Notes under the pieces: model-generated
The model's database searches: none
What the model was told of the DNA's origin: nothing
The model's input: only the letters and a program-made list of their open reading frames with translations
Program-made: the position numbers and the translations under genes
Assembly (NCBI GenBank): GCA_017453705.1
Contig: JAFTEK010000243.1
Span: forward strand, 1-7,193
Direction: 5' to 3'
DNA: 7,193 nt
DNA from: Treponema sp.
Lineage (GTDB): Bacteria > Spirochaetota > Spirochaetia > Treponematales > Treponemataceae
In this document: one piece after another, positions 1-5,672 of the stretch
How positions within the stretch are numbered: the stretch's first letter is position 1
Layout of the letters: each line of letters opens with the position of its first letter

Positions 1-161
1 ATTAGAACATTTTGTTGTTGTACATTAGAACATTTTGCTCTTGTATATTAGAACATTTTGCTCTTGTATATTGGAACATTTTGCTCTTGTATATTGGAAC
101 ATTTTGCTCTTGTATATTGGAATGTTTTGTAGTTGTATATTGGAACATTTTGTAGTCGTAC
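1..161. repeat. 23-bp direct tandem repeat array, seven units
   Basis: Seven head-to-tail 23-bp units start at 1, 24, 47, 70, 93, 116 and 139. Each reads ATTRGAACATTTTG followed by a variable middle and TTGTAT or a close variant. Units 2 and 3 are identical (ATTA start), and units 4 and 5 are identical (ATTG start). Units 1, 6 and 7 differ in the middle (TTGTTG, TAGTTG, TAGTCG), and units 1 and 7 end in TAC instead of TAT. The stepwise divergence suggests duplication of single units and pairs. There are no spacers, so it is not CRISPR. The array starts at the window edge and may continue to the left; on the right it stops abruptly at ATTCGACC. Because 23 is not a multiple of three, both strands stay open here and give apparent proteins with a 23-residue period, but neither has a ribosome binding site and I do not call a gene. 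Function unknown. Confidence 0.95.
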
Positions 162-172
162 ATTCGACCGCC

Positions 173-222
173 CGGAAACTGCACCGGCGGCCAAGCTGTC
201 GGCGTTGCCAAGCCGGTTTCCG
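173..222. repeat. Imperfect inverted repeat beside the tandem array
   Basis: CGGAAAC at 173-179 is the exact complement of GTTTCCG at 216-222. Just inside, CGGC (185-188) can pair with GCCG (212-215), giving a long imperfect stem in a GC-rich patch between the AT-rich array and the rbr promoter. No T-run follows, so it is not a convincing intrinsic terminator. It could be part of a terminator or processing site for a gene to the left, or a decayed repeat. I see no gene in 162-270. Confidence 0.35.
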
Positions 223-273
223 AACAGCCCTATTACATAAAAACTGATTCCTGTGTTTTTGTTTCTGTCTCCC

Positions 274-302
274 TTGTCTATGCCAAATTTCTAGGTTATA
301 AT
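274..302 (+). promoter_or_regulatory. Sigma70-type promoter of rbr
   Basis: A -35 hexamer TTGTCT (274-279) and a perfect -10 hexamer TATAAT (297-302) are separated by the ideal 17 bp. Transcription should start near 308-310, giving a leader of roughly 73 nt before the rubrerythrin ATG. The spacer contains the 10-mer TGCCAAATTT, which recurs just upstream of the ribosome binding site. The kinase promoter near 2857-2884 uses the same -35 hexamer and the same TATAATGGA around its -10. Confidence 0.85.
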
Positions 303-363
303 GGAAAGATAAAGGGCATTTCTAAAAACTGGGCAAGTCCCATTTTTAGGGGTTGCCAAATTT
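281..363 (+). promoter_or_regulatory. Paired TGCCAAATTT direct repeats flanking the rbr start region (possible operators)
   Basis: The 10-mer TGCCAAATTT occurs at 281-290, inside the promoter spacer, and again at 354-363, ending 4 nt before the Shine-Dalgarno sequence. The copies are 73 bp apart, close to seven helical turns, so a protein bound to both would sit on the same DNA face. This placement would suit a repressor acting at the promoter with an auxiliary downstream site. It does not match the PerR or Fur box that I know, so no regulator is assigned. Chance recurrence is possible because the element is AT-rich and short. Confidence 0.4.
322..349 (+). promoter_or_regulatory. 5'-leader hairpin with single bulged C upstream of rbr
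   Basis: CTAAAAA (322-328) pairs perfectly with TTTTTAG (343-349). C329 is bulged, TGGG (330-333) pairs with CCCA (339-342), and CAAGT (334-338) is the loop. That gives eleven base pairs inside the predicted leader, between the transcription start and the ribosome binding site. A competing fold is available: GGCAA (332-336) with TTGCC (353-357), plus CCC (339-341) with GGG (350-352), which would break this hairpin. The A-stem/GC/T-stem pattern also resembles a bidirectional intrinsic terminator, so transcription attenuation is one reading. Translational control or mRNA stabilisation are others. The fold is read by eye; no energy calculation was done. Confidence 0.55.
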
Positions 364-367
364 GTGT

Positions 368-373
368 AAGGAG
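368..373 (+). promoter_or_regulatory. Strong Shine-Dalgarno of rbr
   Basis: AAGGAG lies 8 nt before the ATG at 382, which fixes the rubrerythrin start and suggests efficient translation. It is by far the best ribosome binding site in the window and contrasts with the weak or absent sites of the other genes. Confidence 0.9.
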
Positions 374-381
374 ATTCGTTT

Positions 382-942
382 ATGGGCAAATATTCAGGAA
401 CCAAGACCGAGAAGAACCTGCTGGCCGCTTTCGCCGGGGAGTCACAGGCCAGGAACAAGTACGTCTATTTTTCAGCAGTGGCAAAGAAAGAAGGCAACGA
501 GGCCGTCGCAAAAGTCTTTGAGAAAACCGCAGGCAACGAGGAGCAGCACGCAAAGATGTGGCTCAAGGAGCTTGAGGGCATAGGCGACACAACCGCCAAC
601 CTCACTGCAGCAGCCGAGGGCGAAAACCACGAGTGGACGGACATGTATGTTGGCTTTGCCAAGGATGCCGAGGAAGAAGGCTTTGCGGAGCTTGCGGCCA
701 AATTCCGTGCGGTCGCCGCCATCGAGAAGAGGCACGAGGAGCGTTACCGTGCCATGCTCAAGGACGAGAAAACTTCTGCCAAAATCAAGGAAAGCAAGGT
801 CAAGATATGGGAGTGCCTGAAGTGCGGCCATATCGTCGTCGGGGAGAAGGCTCCCGAATATTGCCCCACCTGTGGTGAATACAACCAGTATTTTGAAGTC
901 CGCGAGGACAACTACGACATGATTATGACCTGGGGACGCTGA
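382..942 (+). CDS. rbr: Rubrerythrin (ferritin-like di-iron peroxidase with rubredoxin-like tail)
   Basis: A 186-residue cytoplasmic protein of typical rubrerythrin length. Residues about 1-135 form the ferritin-like four-helix bundle. Candidate di-iron ligands are Glu20, the ExxH pair Glu53/His56, a glutamate of the EEEG cluster (97-99), and a second ExxH pair Glu115/His118. Residues about 140-180 form the rubredoxin-like iron centre, with Cys145-x2-Cys148 and Cys161-x2-Cys164. Both metal sites look complete. Family members reduce hydrogen peroxide to water in anaerobes, with electrons passing from NAD(P)H through rubredoxin-type carriers. The start follows a strong ribosome binding site and a consensus promoter, and the leader holds a conspicuous hairpin, so expression is probably high and regulated. 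The next gene starts 15 nt after the TGA stop, with no terminator between, so read-through into it is expected. Confidence 0.97.
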   Translation: MGKYSGTKTEKNLLAAFAGESQARNKYVYFSAVAKKEGNEAVAKVFEKTAGNEEQHAKMWLKELEGIGDTTANLTAAAEGENHEWTDMYVGFAKDAEEEGFAELAAKFRAVAAIEKRHEERYRAMLKDEKTSAKIKESKVKIWECLKCGHIVVGEKAPEYCPTCGEYNQYFEVREDNYDMIMTWGR

Positions 943-957
943 GACCGGCAGGAACAG

Positions 958-2742
958 ATGGTTCGTGTCGCGGCGGAGGATGCCGGGCTGGAAGAGGACT
1001 CACGGGTCATCCCCGATGTGGTCTACAACCGGTTCGGCAGTATTTATGGCAGGTATACGCTTCTGGAGCTTGTGGCAGATGGAGCAAGCCGCTTTGTTCC
1101 CCTTTATGTGGAAGGGCATGAGGCCAAGCTGGGGCTTTACCTTGCCAAGATAAGCCCCGCAGAGCTTTCGCACCTGTGCGCCTTTGTCTTTGCCCATTTC
1201 CCGGTCAGGAGGATAAGCTGGGAATACTCCACCGCCCCGATTGGCCGTCGCTACATCTGCCGAAACCACCCCACCAACCACTGGAAAGTCGAGCTGCCCC
1301 CAAGCCCTGATGAGCTGTGGGCGCGGATGTCCCGCAAGTCCCGCTACAACAGGCGGAGGGAAGAAAAGCTTCTTTCCGAGCATCTGGGCGGCATAGAACT
1401 GGCGTTCAACGAGTACGAGGGGAACGCAATCCCCCCTTCTGTCGTGGAGGCTTTCTTCTCATACAAAAAGCAGCTGATGGGCAGGGAATACGGAATGACC
1501 CCTGCCGAATACCTTTCACATTACCAAGTCACAAACGCATACACATGGACGGCCGGAGAAAGGCTTGTCGCCATAGTATTCAGCTGTGAGCAGGGACAGG
1601 ACGTATTCCTTGAAAACCTCACATACGAGCCTGAGCTGGAAGAGTTCTCGCCCGGATTCCACCTCTATGCGCTGGTGCTGGAGCGTCTGATTGCCAAGGG
1701 CAAGTCCGCCGTCTTTCTGGGCGGGGGGCAGCAGCCCTACAAGAGCCGCTTTGGTGGAACCGAGGACTCATGCTACAATGTGGAGGTCTTCCGCTCGCCT
1801 GTGGCCGCCCTTCCATATTATGCGGCAAAACTCCTTGCCCGTCTTGCGCCTAGGATACCCGGCTTAAGCAAACCGGGGGCTTTTTTCCGGCGGGGCTGGC
1901 GATTCGTCCGTGTCCGTGCCAAATGGGCAGTCCAGAGGCTCTTCTTTTCTCTCGTTCCCATCGGCAAAGCCCTTAACAACAGCCCCCGGCCTTTCTCCAT
2001 AACCGTATCACTGACAAGCTTTCCCCCCAGGCTCGCGACCCTGCATCTCTGCATAAAATCCCTGATGCGGCAGACGATGAAGCCTGACAGAATCGTCCTG
2101 TACCTTGGAGCGGACTGTGACGGCATTCCCCTGCCCAGGCAATTGAAGGCATTGCAAAGGAAAGGGCTCAAAATCAGATGCGTGGGCGGAGACCTGCGCC
2201 CCCACAAAAAGTACATCTACGCGATGCAGGAATTCCCGGATGACTTCATCGTGACCGCCGATGACGACCTGCTGTACCGCCGTGACATGATAGAAAGCCT
2301 GTGGAAGGCGCATATAGCCCGGCCGGACGCGCTCATCGCAAGCCGCGTCCACCTGATGAGGCAGAAAGGCGGCCGCATCCTGCCCTACAGGGAGTGGGAA
2401 CAGGAGACAGGGAGCGTCCGGGAGCCTACACACGCCCTGCTTTCCACAAACGGGGCGGGCAGCCTGTTCCCCCCGCACTGCCTGCCGCCGGAAGCCCTGG
2501 ACGCACAGCTTGCGGGCAAGCTCTGCCTGTGTGCCGATGACATCTGGCTCAAGTTCATGCTGATACGCGGCGGAACCAAAGTCCTGTGGGTGGGAAAGAA
2601 GGCCGGTATGCCGGATGAGATAAGAATCAAGGCCGAGAAAAAGAAAGCCCTGATGGACGGCAACATGACCGCAGGCGGCAACGACGGCTACATCAGCGCG
2701 ATGGAATCCTACTTCAAGATGAACCTGGCCGACTACTGCTAG
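958..2742 (+). CDS. GNAT/FemAB-like acyltransferase fused to GT-A-type glycosyltransferase
   Basis: A 594-residue protein with two enzyme-like halves. Residues about 20-290 resemble the BioF2/CelD-like GNAT acyltransferase group. They contain a basic 'MSRKSRYNRRREEK' helix (124-137), a central strand region with 'LVAIVFSC' (203-210), and a C-terminal 'FLGGGQQPYKSRFGG' (253-267), the last matching the usual motif near the end of this fold. Residues 305-345 are a basic, aromatic linker that may touch the membrane. Residues about 346-545 look like a GT-A glycosyltransferase: 'ITVSLTSFPPRLATLH' (348-363), a DxD-type motif Asp435-Asp436-Asp437, 'NGAGSLFPP' (498-506), and 'ADDIWLKFM' (526-534) as the likely catalytic region. 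No signal peptide or clear TM segment is seen. A role in surface polysaccharide or glycolipid assembly is inferred; substrates are unknown. The ATG at 958 has only a closely spaced AGGAA (950-954), and GTG at 1018 is an alternative start. Probably co-transcribed with rbr. Confidence 0.85.
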   Translation: MVRVAAEDAGLEEDSRVIPDVVYNRFGSIYGRYTLLELVADGASRFVPLYVEGHEAKLGLYLAKISPAELSHLCAFVFAHFPVRRISWEYSTAPIGRRYICRNHPTNHWKVELPPSPDELWARMSRKSRYNRRREEKLLSEHLGGIELAFNEYEGNAIPPSVVEAFFSYKKQLMGREYGMTPAEYLSHYQVTNAYTWTAGERLVAIVFSCEQGQDVFLENLTYEPELEEFSPGFHLYALVLERLIAKGKSAVFLGGGQQPYKSRFGGTEDSCYNVEVFRSPVAALPYYAAKLLARLAPRIPGLSKPGAFFRRGWRFVRVRAKWAVQRLFFSLVPIGKALNNSPRPFSITVSLTSFPPRLATLHLCIKSLMRQTMKPDRIVLYLGADCDGIPLPRQLKALQRKGLKIRCVGGDLRPHKKYIYAMQEFPDDFIVTADDDLLYRRDMIESLWKAHIARPDALIASRVHLMRQKGGRILPYREWEQETGSVREPTHALLSTNGAGSLFPPHCLPPEALDAQLAGKLCLCADDIWLKFMLIRGGTKVLWVGKKAGMPDEIRIKAEKKKALMDGNMTAGGNDGYISAMESYFKMNLADYC

Positions 2743-2750
2743 GCACAATT

Positions 2751-2784
2751 TACCCTCTCCCAGGCAGTTGGCGGGTAGCGTTTT
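2751..2784 (+). terminator. Weak intrinsic terminator candidate after the fusion gene
   Basis: TACCC (2751-2755) is complementary to GGGTA (2773-2777), with possible inner CC/GG pairing, and four T residues follow at 2781-2784. The stem is short, the loop large and the T-run brief, so termination would be inefficient. It overlaps the first unit of the 22-bp repeat array. Its position 8 nt after the stop codon is what makes it worth listing. Confidence 0.3.
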
Positions 2785-2842
2785 GCCTGTGTCATTCGAG
2801 CGTCTTGCCTGTGTCATTCGAGCGTTTTGCCTGTGCCATTCG
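2777..2842. repeat. 22-bp direct tandem repeat, three units
   Basis: Units at 2777-2798, 2799-2820 and 2821-2842 read AGCGTTTTGCCTGTG followed by TCATTCG, with one substitution in the middle unit (TCTTGCC) and one in the last (GCCATTCG). A degenerate remnant (GAGCATTTGCC) follows to about 2855. The array ends about 14 bp before the -35 hexamer of the kinase promoter, so the units could be regulator binding sites. The same family appears elsewhere in the window, so they could equally be dispersed intergenic repeats. A longer kinase reading frame beginning with TTG at 2805 runs through it but is not supported. Confidence 0.9.
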
Positions 2843-2856
2843 TGAGCATTTGCCAT

Positions 2857-2884
2857 TTGTCTTTTTACCAGTATGTGCTATAAT
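2857..2884 (+). promoter_or_regulatory. Sigma70-type promoter of the hybrid kinase gene
   Basis: The -35 hexamer TTGTCT (2857-2862) and perfect -10 hexamer TATAAT (2879-2884) are 16 bp apart. The predicted start of transcription, about 7 nt after the -10, falls on or next to the ATG at 2892. This excludes the in-frame ATG at 2883, which overlaps the -10, and implies a leader of almost no length. The -35 hexamer and the TATAATGGA stretch are identical to those of the rbr promoter, and TGCCATTTGT just before the -35 resembles the TGCCAAATTT element there. Confidence 0.75.
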
Positions 2885-2891
2885 GGATGGT

Positions 2892-5150
2892 ATGATTCGC
2901 TTCTGGTTCGCCAGTCTGACTCTATCCCTGCTGCTCATCCTGCCATGCCTTGCCTCCGACTACGGCTCACCCACTGTCAGAGTCGGATACTACGAGAACG
3001 AGGTCTTCCAGGAGGGGGCCGCCCCCGGTGCCTACAAGCAGGGCTACGCCTACGAGTATTACAGAAAGCTGTCTGAATACACCGGCTGGAAGTACGAATA
3101 CGTCTACGGAGGCTTCGGGGAACTCTATGATAAATTCATCGCGGGCGAAATCGATTTGCTGGCGGGGCTTGCCTGGAAGAAGGAAAGAACGGATCTCATG
3201 TACTACCCTGACCTCCCTATGGGCAACGAGACCCTGAGCCTTCTAAAGCATACGGATGACATCAGCATAACGGTCGCCTACTCAAGCCTTAAAGGCAAAC
3301 GCATTGGTGTGCTGAACAGCGCGATGGTTGAACTGCTGCAAAGATTTCTGGATGGCCACAATGTAGAATCCATAATTGTCACTTTCGACGACTATGAAGA
3401 GCTTTTTGAGTCGTTTGACTCCAAGCAGGTTGATCTTCTTGCTGCCGAAGGTGACGGGAGCTACAACAGGAACAACGCTGAAGTCCTGTACCAGTTTGGA
3501 ACCACAGACTACTACCTATGTGTGAGCGCACAGAGGGAAGACCTGCTGGACAAGCTCAACGAGGCACAGGCCCTGCTTTTCAGTGACGAGCCGAACTACA
3601 TCAACATATTGAGGAGCAAGTATTATTCTGTCAGCGTCTCAAGCCACACACTATCACACGCTGAAAACAGATGGATAGAAACCCACGACTCCATCAAGGT
3701 GGGATACCTGAAAAACTACCTTCCATTCTGCGGCATGGAATCCGACGGTTCTGTCACCGGGCTTGTCAAGGACATCATACAGGGTATACTGGACGAACTC
3801 AACATAAACGGCATCACCGTGGAATACATCGGCTATGAGAGCGGCGGGCAGATGATAAGAGGCCTGGAATCCGGTGCCACAGACATAATATTCCCTGTAG
3901 TAGGAGACCTCTGTTTCGCCGAACAAAAAGGCTTTTACCAGTCAAGGGCCGTAATCACATCATTTACCGACATCATATACAAGGTCACAAACAGCAGCGC
4001 AAGCATGGACAAAATTGGCGGCTCCAGCTTTCAGCATTTTGCCGTCAACCGCAACAACGATATGCAGCACCTTTATGTCGAAAGAGAATTCCCTGCTGCC
4101 CAGATAAGCCTATACCCTTCCATAGATGCCTGTCTGGAAGCAGTTCTATCAGGGGATGTCAGCTGCACAACGCTCAACGCAAGCAGGATTGAAATACTTA
4201 AAAACCGTAAGTACAGGAACCTGTCATACCGCCAAGGCCCTGCTGGCGCGGAGTCGTGCTTTGGGGTCAAGACAGGAAACGAAGGCCTCCTACGACTGGT
4301 CAACCGGGGCATCAGTATGCTTGGCACAGACTACGCTACAAACCTTACCTACCAATATAGAGAAACGCTGTATACATATACCACGGAAGACTTAATAAGG
4401 GATCACATGGGTTCATTCGTAAGCCTGCTGCTCATCATTGTCTCCATCATAATATTCCTCCTTGTACGCGAGTCACTCCTGTCCAAGAAAGCCCTTGCCG
4501 CGGCCGAAAAAGCCAACGTCTCCAAGACAACCTTCCTTAACAACATGTCCCACGACATACGTACCCCGATGAATGCCATAGTCGGCTTTACCACGCTCGC
4601 CGCCTCCAACTTGGATGACAAAAAACTCGTGAGCGAATATCTTGACAGGATTTCACTGTCCAGCCAGTACCTGTTGTCATTGCTCAACGATGTGCTGGAC
4701 ATGAGCCGTATAGAAAGCGGAAACGTCAAACTGAGCGAAGAAGAAGTCAACATAGAGAGCCTTCTGGAAGAAATAAAGATCATCGTTCATGCAGACATAG
4801 ACTCCAAGGAGCAGGTGCTTGAAGTCACGAACCATGTCGTCCATAAGGATGTCATTGCCGACAAGCTGCGCCTCAACCAAGTCCTTTTAAACATAATCAG
4901 CAATGCGATGAAGTATACCCCCAGCAATGGCCATATATGGGTCAGCGTCGAAGAATCTGACAAAGACAGCCAGCCTTCCGGTGTCTATAACTACAAGTTT
5001 GCCATAAAGGATGACGGAATAGGCATGAGCGAGGACTTCCAGAAAGTTGTCTTTGAGCCATTCACCCGAGAAAAGAGCAGCACGGTAAACAAGATACAGG
5101 GTACTGGTCTAGGCATGGCCATCTGCAAGAAACTGGTGAACCTGATGTGA
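2892..5150 (+). CDS. BvgS-like sensor histidine kinase, truncated by in-frame TGA before its receiver domain
   Basis: 752 residues from the ATG at 2892, chosen because a promoter ends just before it and it opens a good signal peptide (hydrophobic 'LTLSLLLILPCLA', 9-21). Two periplasmic SBP_bac_3-type domains follow, about 28-245 and 266-497, then one TM helix (about 509-525), a short signalling helix without PAS, and a HisKA domain with phospho-accepting His554 in 'NNMSHDIRTP'. The HATPase_c domain has an N-box with Asn671 (NIISNAMKYTP), G1 box DDGIGM (707-712), F-box FEPF (721-724) and G2 box GTGLGM (737-742). The protein stops at TGA 5148-5150, where homologues usually continue 'MGG.I.V.S..G.GS.F'. 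The same frame resumes immediately and encodes exactly that, then a receiver. The tandem sensor suggests detection of amino acids or similar small solutes. As read, the kinase lacks its last ATPase strands and its receiver, so activity is uncertain; GGA to TGA mutation or a base-call error is likely. Confidence 0.9.
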   Translation: MIRFWFASLTLSLLLILPCLASDYGSPTVRVGYYENEVFQEGAAPGAYKQGYAYEYYRKLSEYTGWKYEYVYGGFGELYDKFIAGEIDLLAGLAWKKERTDLMYYPDLPMGNETLSLLKHTDDISITVAYSSLKGKRIGVLNSAMVELLQRFLDGHNVESIIVTFDDYEELFESFDSKQVDLLAAEGDGSYNRNNAEVLYQFGTTDYYLCVSAQREDLLDKLNEAQALLFSDEPNYINILRSKYYSVSVSSHTLSHAENRWIETHDSIKVGYLKNYLPFCGMESDGSVTGLVKDIIQGILDELNINGITVEYIGYESGGQMIRGLESGATDIIFPVVGDLCFAEQKGFYQSRAVITSFTDIIYKVTNSSASMDKIGGSSFQHFAVNRNNDMQHLYVEREFPAAQISLYPSIDACLEAVLSGDVSCTTLNASRIEILKNRKYRNLSYRQGPAGAESCFGVKTGNEGLLRLVNRGISMLGTDYATNLTYQYRETLYTYTTEDLIRDHMGSFVSLLLIIVSIIIFLLVRESLLSKKALAAAEKANVSKTTFLNNMSHDIRTPMNAIVGFTTLAASNLDDKKLVSEYLDRISLSSQYLLSLLNDVLDMSRIESGNVKLSEEEVNIESLLEEIKIIVHADIDSKEQVLEVTNHVVHKDVIADKLRLNQVLLNIISNAMKYTPSNGHIWVSVEESDKDSQPSGVYNYKFAIKDDGIGMSEDFQKVVFEPFTREKSSTVNKIQGTGLGMAICKKLVNLM
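5148..5150 (+). other. Premature in-frame TGA within the hybrid kinase frame
   Basis: The codons around it read AAC CTG ATG TGA GGA ACA ATC, that is N-L-M-stop-G-T-I. The family normally has Gly at the stop position, so a single G-to-T change of GGA explains it. Frame is identical on both sides, so this is a substitution, not an indel. TGA is used as an ordinary stop by rbr (940-942) and by the receiver frame (5670-5672), which argues against a genome-wide UGA-to-glycine code. Confidence 0.9.
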
Positions 5151-5201
5151 GGAACAATCTCCGTCGCCAGCCAATCCGGGAAAGGCTCGGAGTTCACGGT
5201 C

Positions 5202-5672
5202 GTGATTCCGTTCCGAATAAACGAGGCCTCCTCTCAGACAAAGCTGACATCCAAAGAAGAAGACATAGGCAAGAAACAGGAAAACTTCAACGGCAAACGA
5301 ATACTACTGGCGGAAGACACGGAAACAAACCAGATGATAGCCCAGGCAATACTTACAGGCGTGGGGCTGCAAGTTGAGATTGCGAACGACGGGGCAGTGG
5401 CGGTGGACATGGTTCAGTCCAAGCCCGCCGGTTACTACGACCTTATCCTCATGGACATACAGATGCCCAACATGGACGGCTATGAGGCGACAAGGAAAAT
5501 ACGCGCCCTGGACGACAAGGCAAAAGCGGGAATCCCGATAATCGCCCTCACAGCAAATGCATTTGGTGAAGACAGGGAAAAGGCATTCCAGGCAGGAATG
5601 AACGAGCACCTTGCCAAGCCTTACGAGATTCCAAAGGTCATGGCAATGCTAAGTCGTTTCCTGTCATGTTGA
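5202..5672 (+). CDS. Receiver (REC) domain protein, detached C-terminal part of the hybrid kinase
   Basis: 156 residues from GTG 5202, in the same frame as the kinase upstream. If the TGA were sense, the joined protein would be 926 residues. The first residues (IPFRIN) are the last strand of the kinase ATPase domain; a charged linker follows, then a complete receiver. That receiver has the acidic pair Glu-Asp in 'LLAEDTETN', phospho-accepting Asp in 'LILMDIQMPNMDG' (codon 5454-5456), the switch Thr in 'ALTANAF', and Lys in 'HLAKPYE'. There is no output domain, so it would be a phosphotransfer intermediate or CheY-like partner. GGAG at 5189-5192 lies 9 nt before the GTG, so separate translation is possible; otherwise this is a pseudogene tail. 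The receiver motifs are intact, which suggests the break is recent, an artefact, or tolerated. The stop codon lies in the repeat that fills the next intergenic region. Confidence 0.75.
   Translation: MIPFRINEASSQTKLTSKEEDIGKKQENFNGKRILLAEDTETNQMIAQAILTGVGLQVEIANDGAVAVDMVQSKPAGYYDLILMDIQMPNMDGYEATRKIRALDDKAKAGIPIIALTANAFGEDREKAFQAGMNEHLAKPYEIPKVMAMLSRFLSC

Noticed and set aside
1..161. CRISPR array
   Set aside because: Units abut directly with no spacers, and no cas gene is present.
2..247. Small open frames on both strands through the 23-bp array, with 23-residue peptide periodicity
   Set aside because: Openness on both strands follows from the repeat sequence itself. No ribosome binding site, no promoter and no continuation into a recognisable domain.
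2008..2856. Long minus-strand open frame opposite the glycosyltransferase half
   Set aside because: It shadows a well-supported plus-strand gene with conserved motifs, and its translation has no recognisable family features.
2805..2891. A longer N-terminus for the kinase starting at TTG 2805 or ATG 2883
   Set aside because: Both lie in the tandem repeat or the -10 hexamer, upstream of the expected transcription start. The added residues would bury the signal peptide.
5148..5150. TGA recoded as selenocysteine, or as glycine as in some candidate-phylum genetic codes
   Set aside because: The family has glycine here, not a redox residue, and I see no evident selenocysteine insertion hairpin just downstream. 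Other genes in the window use TGA as a normal stop.
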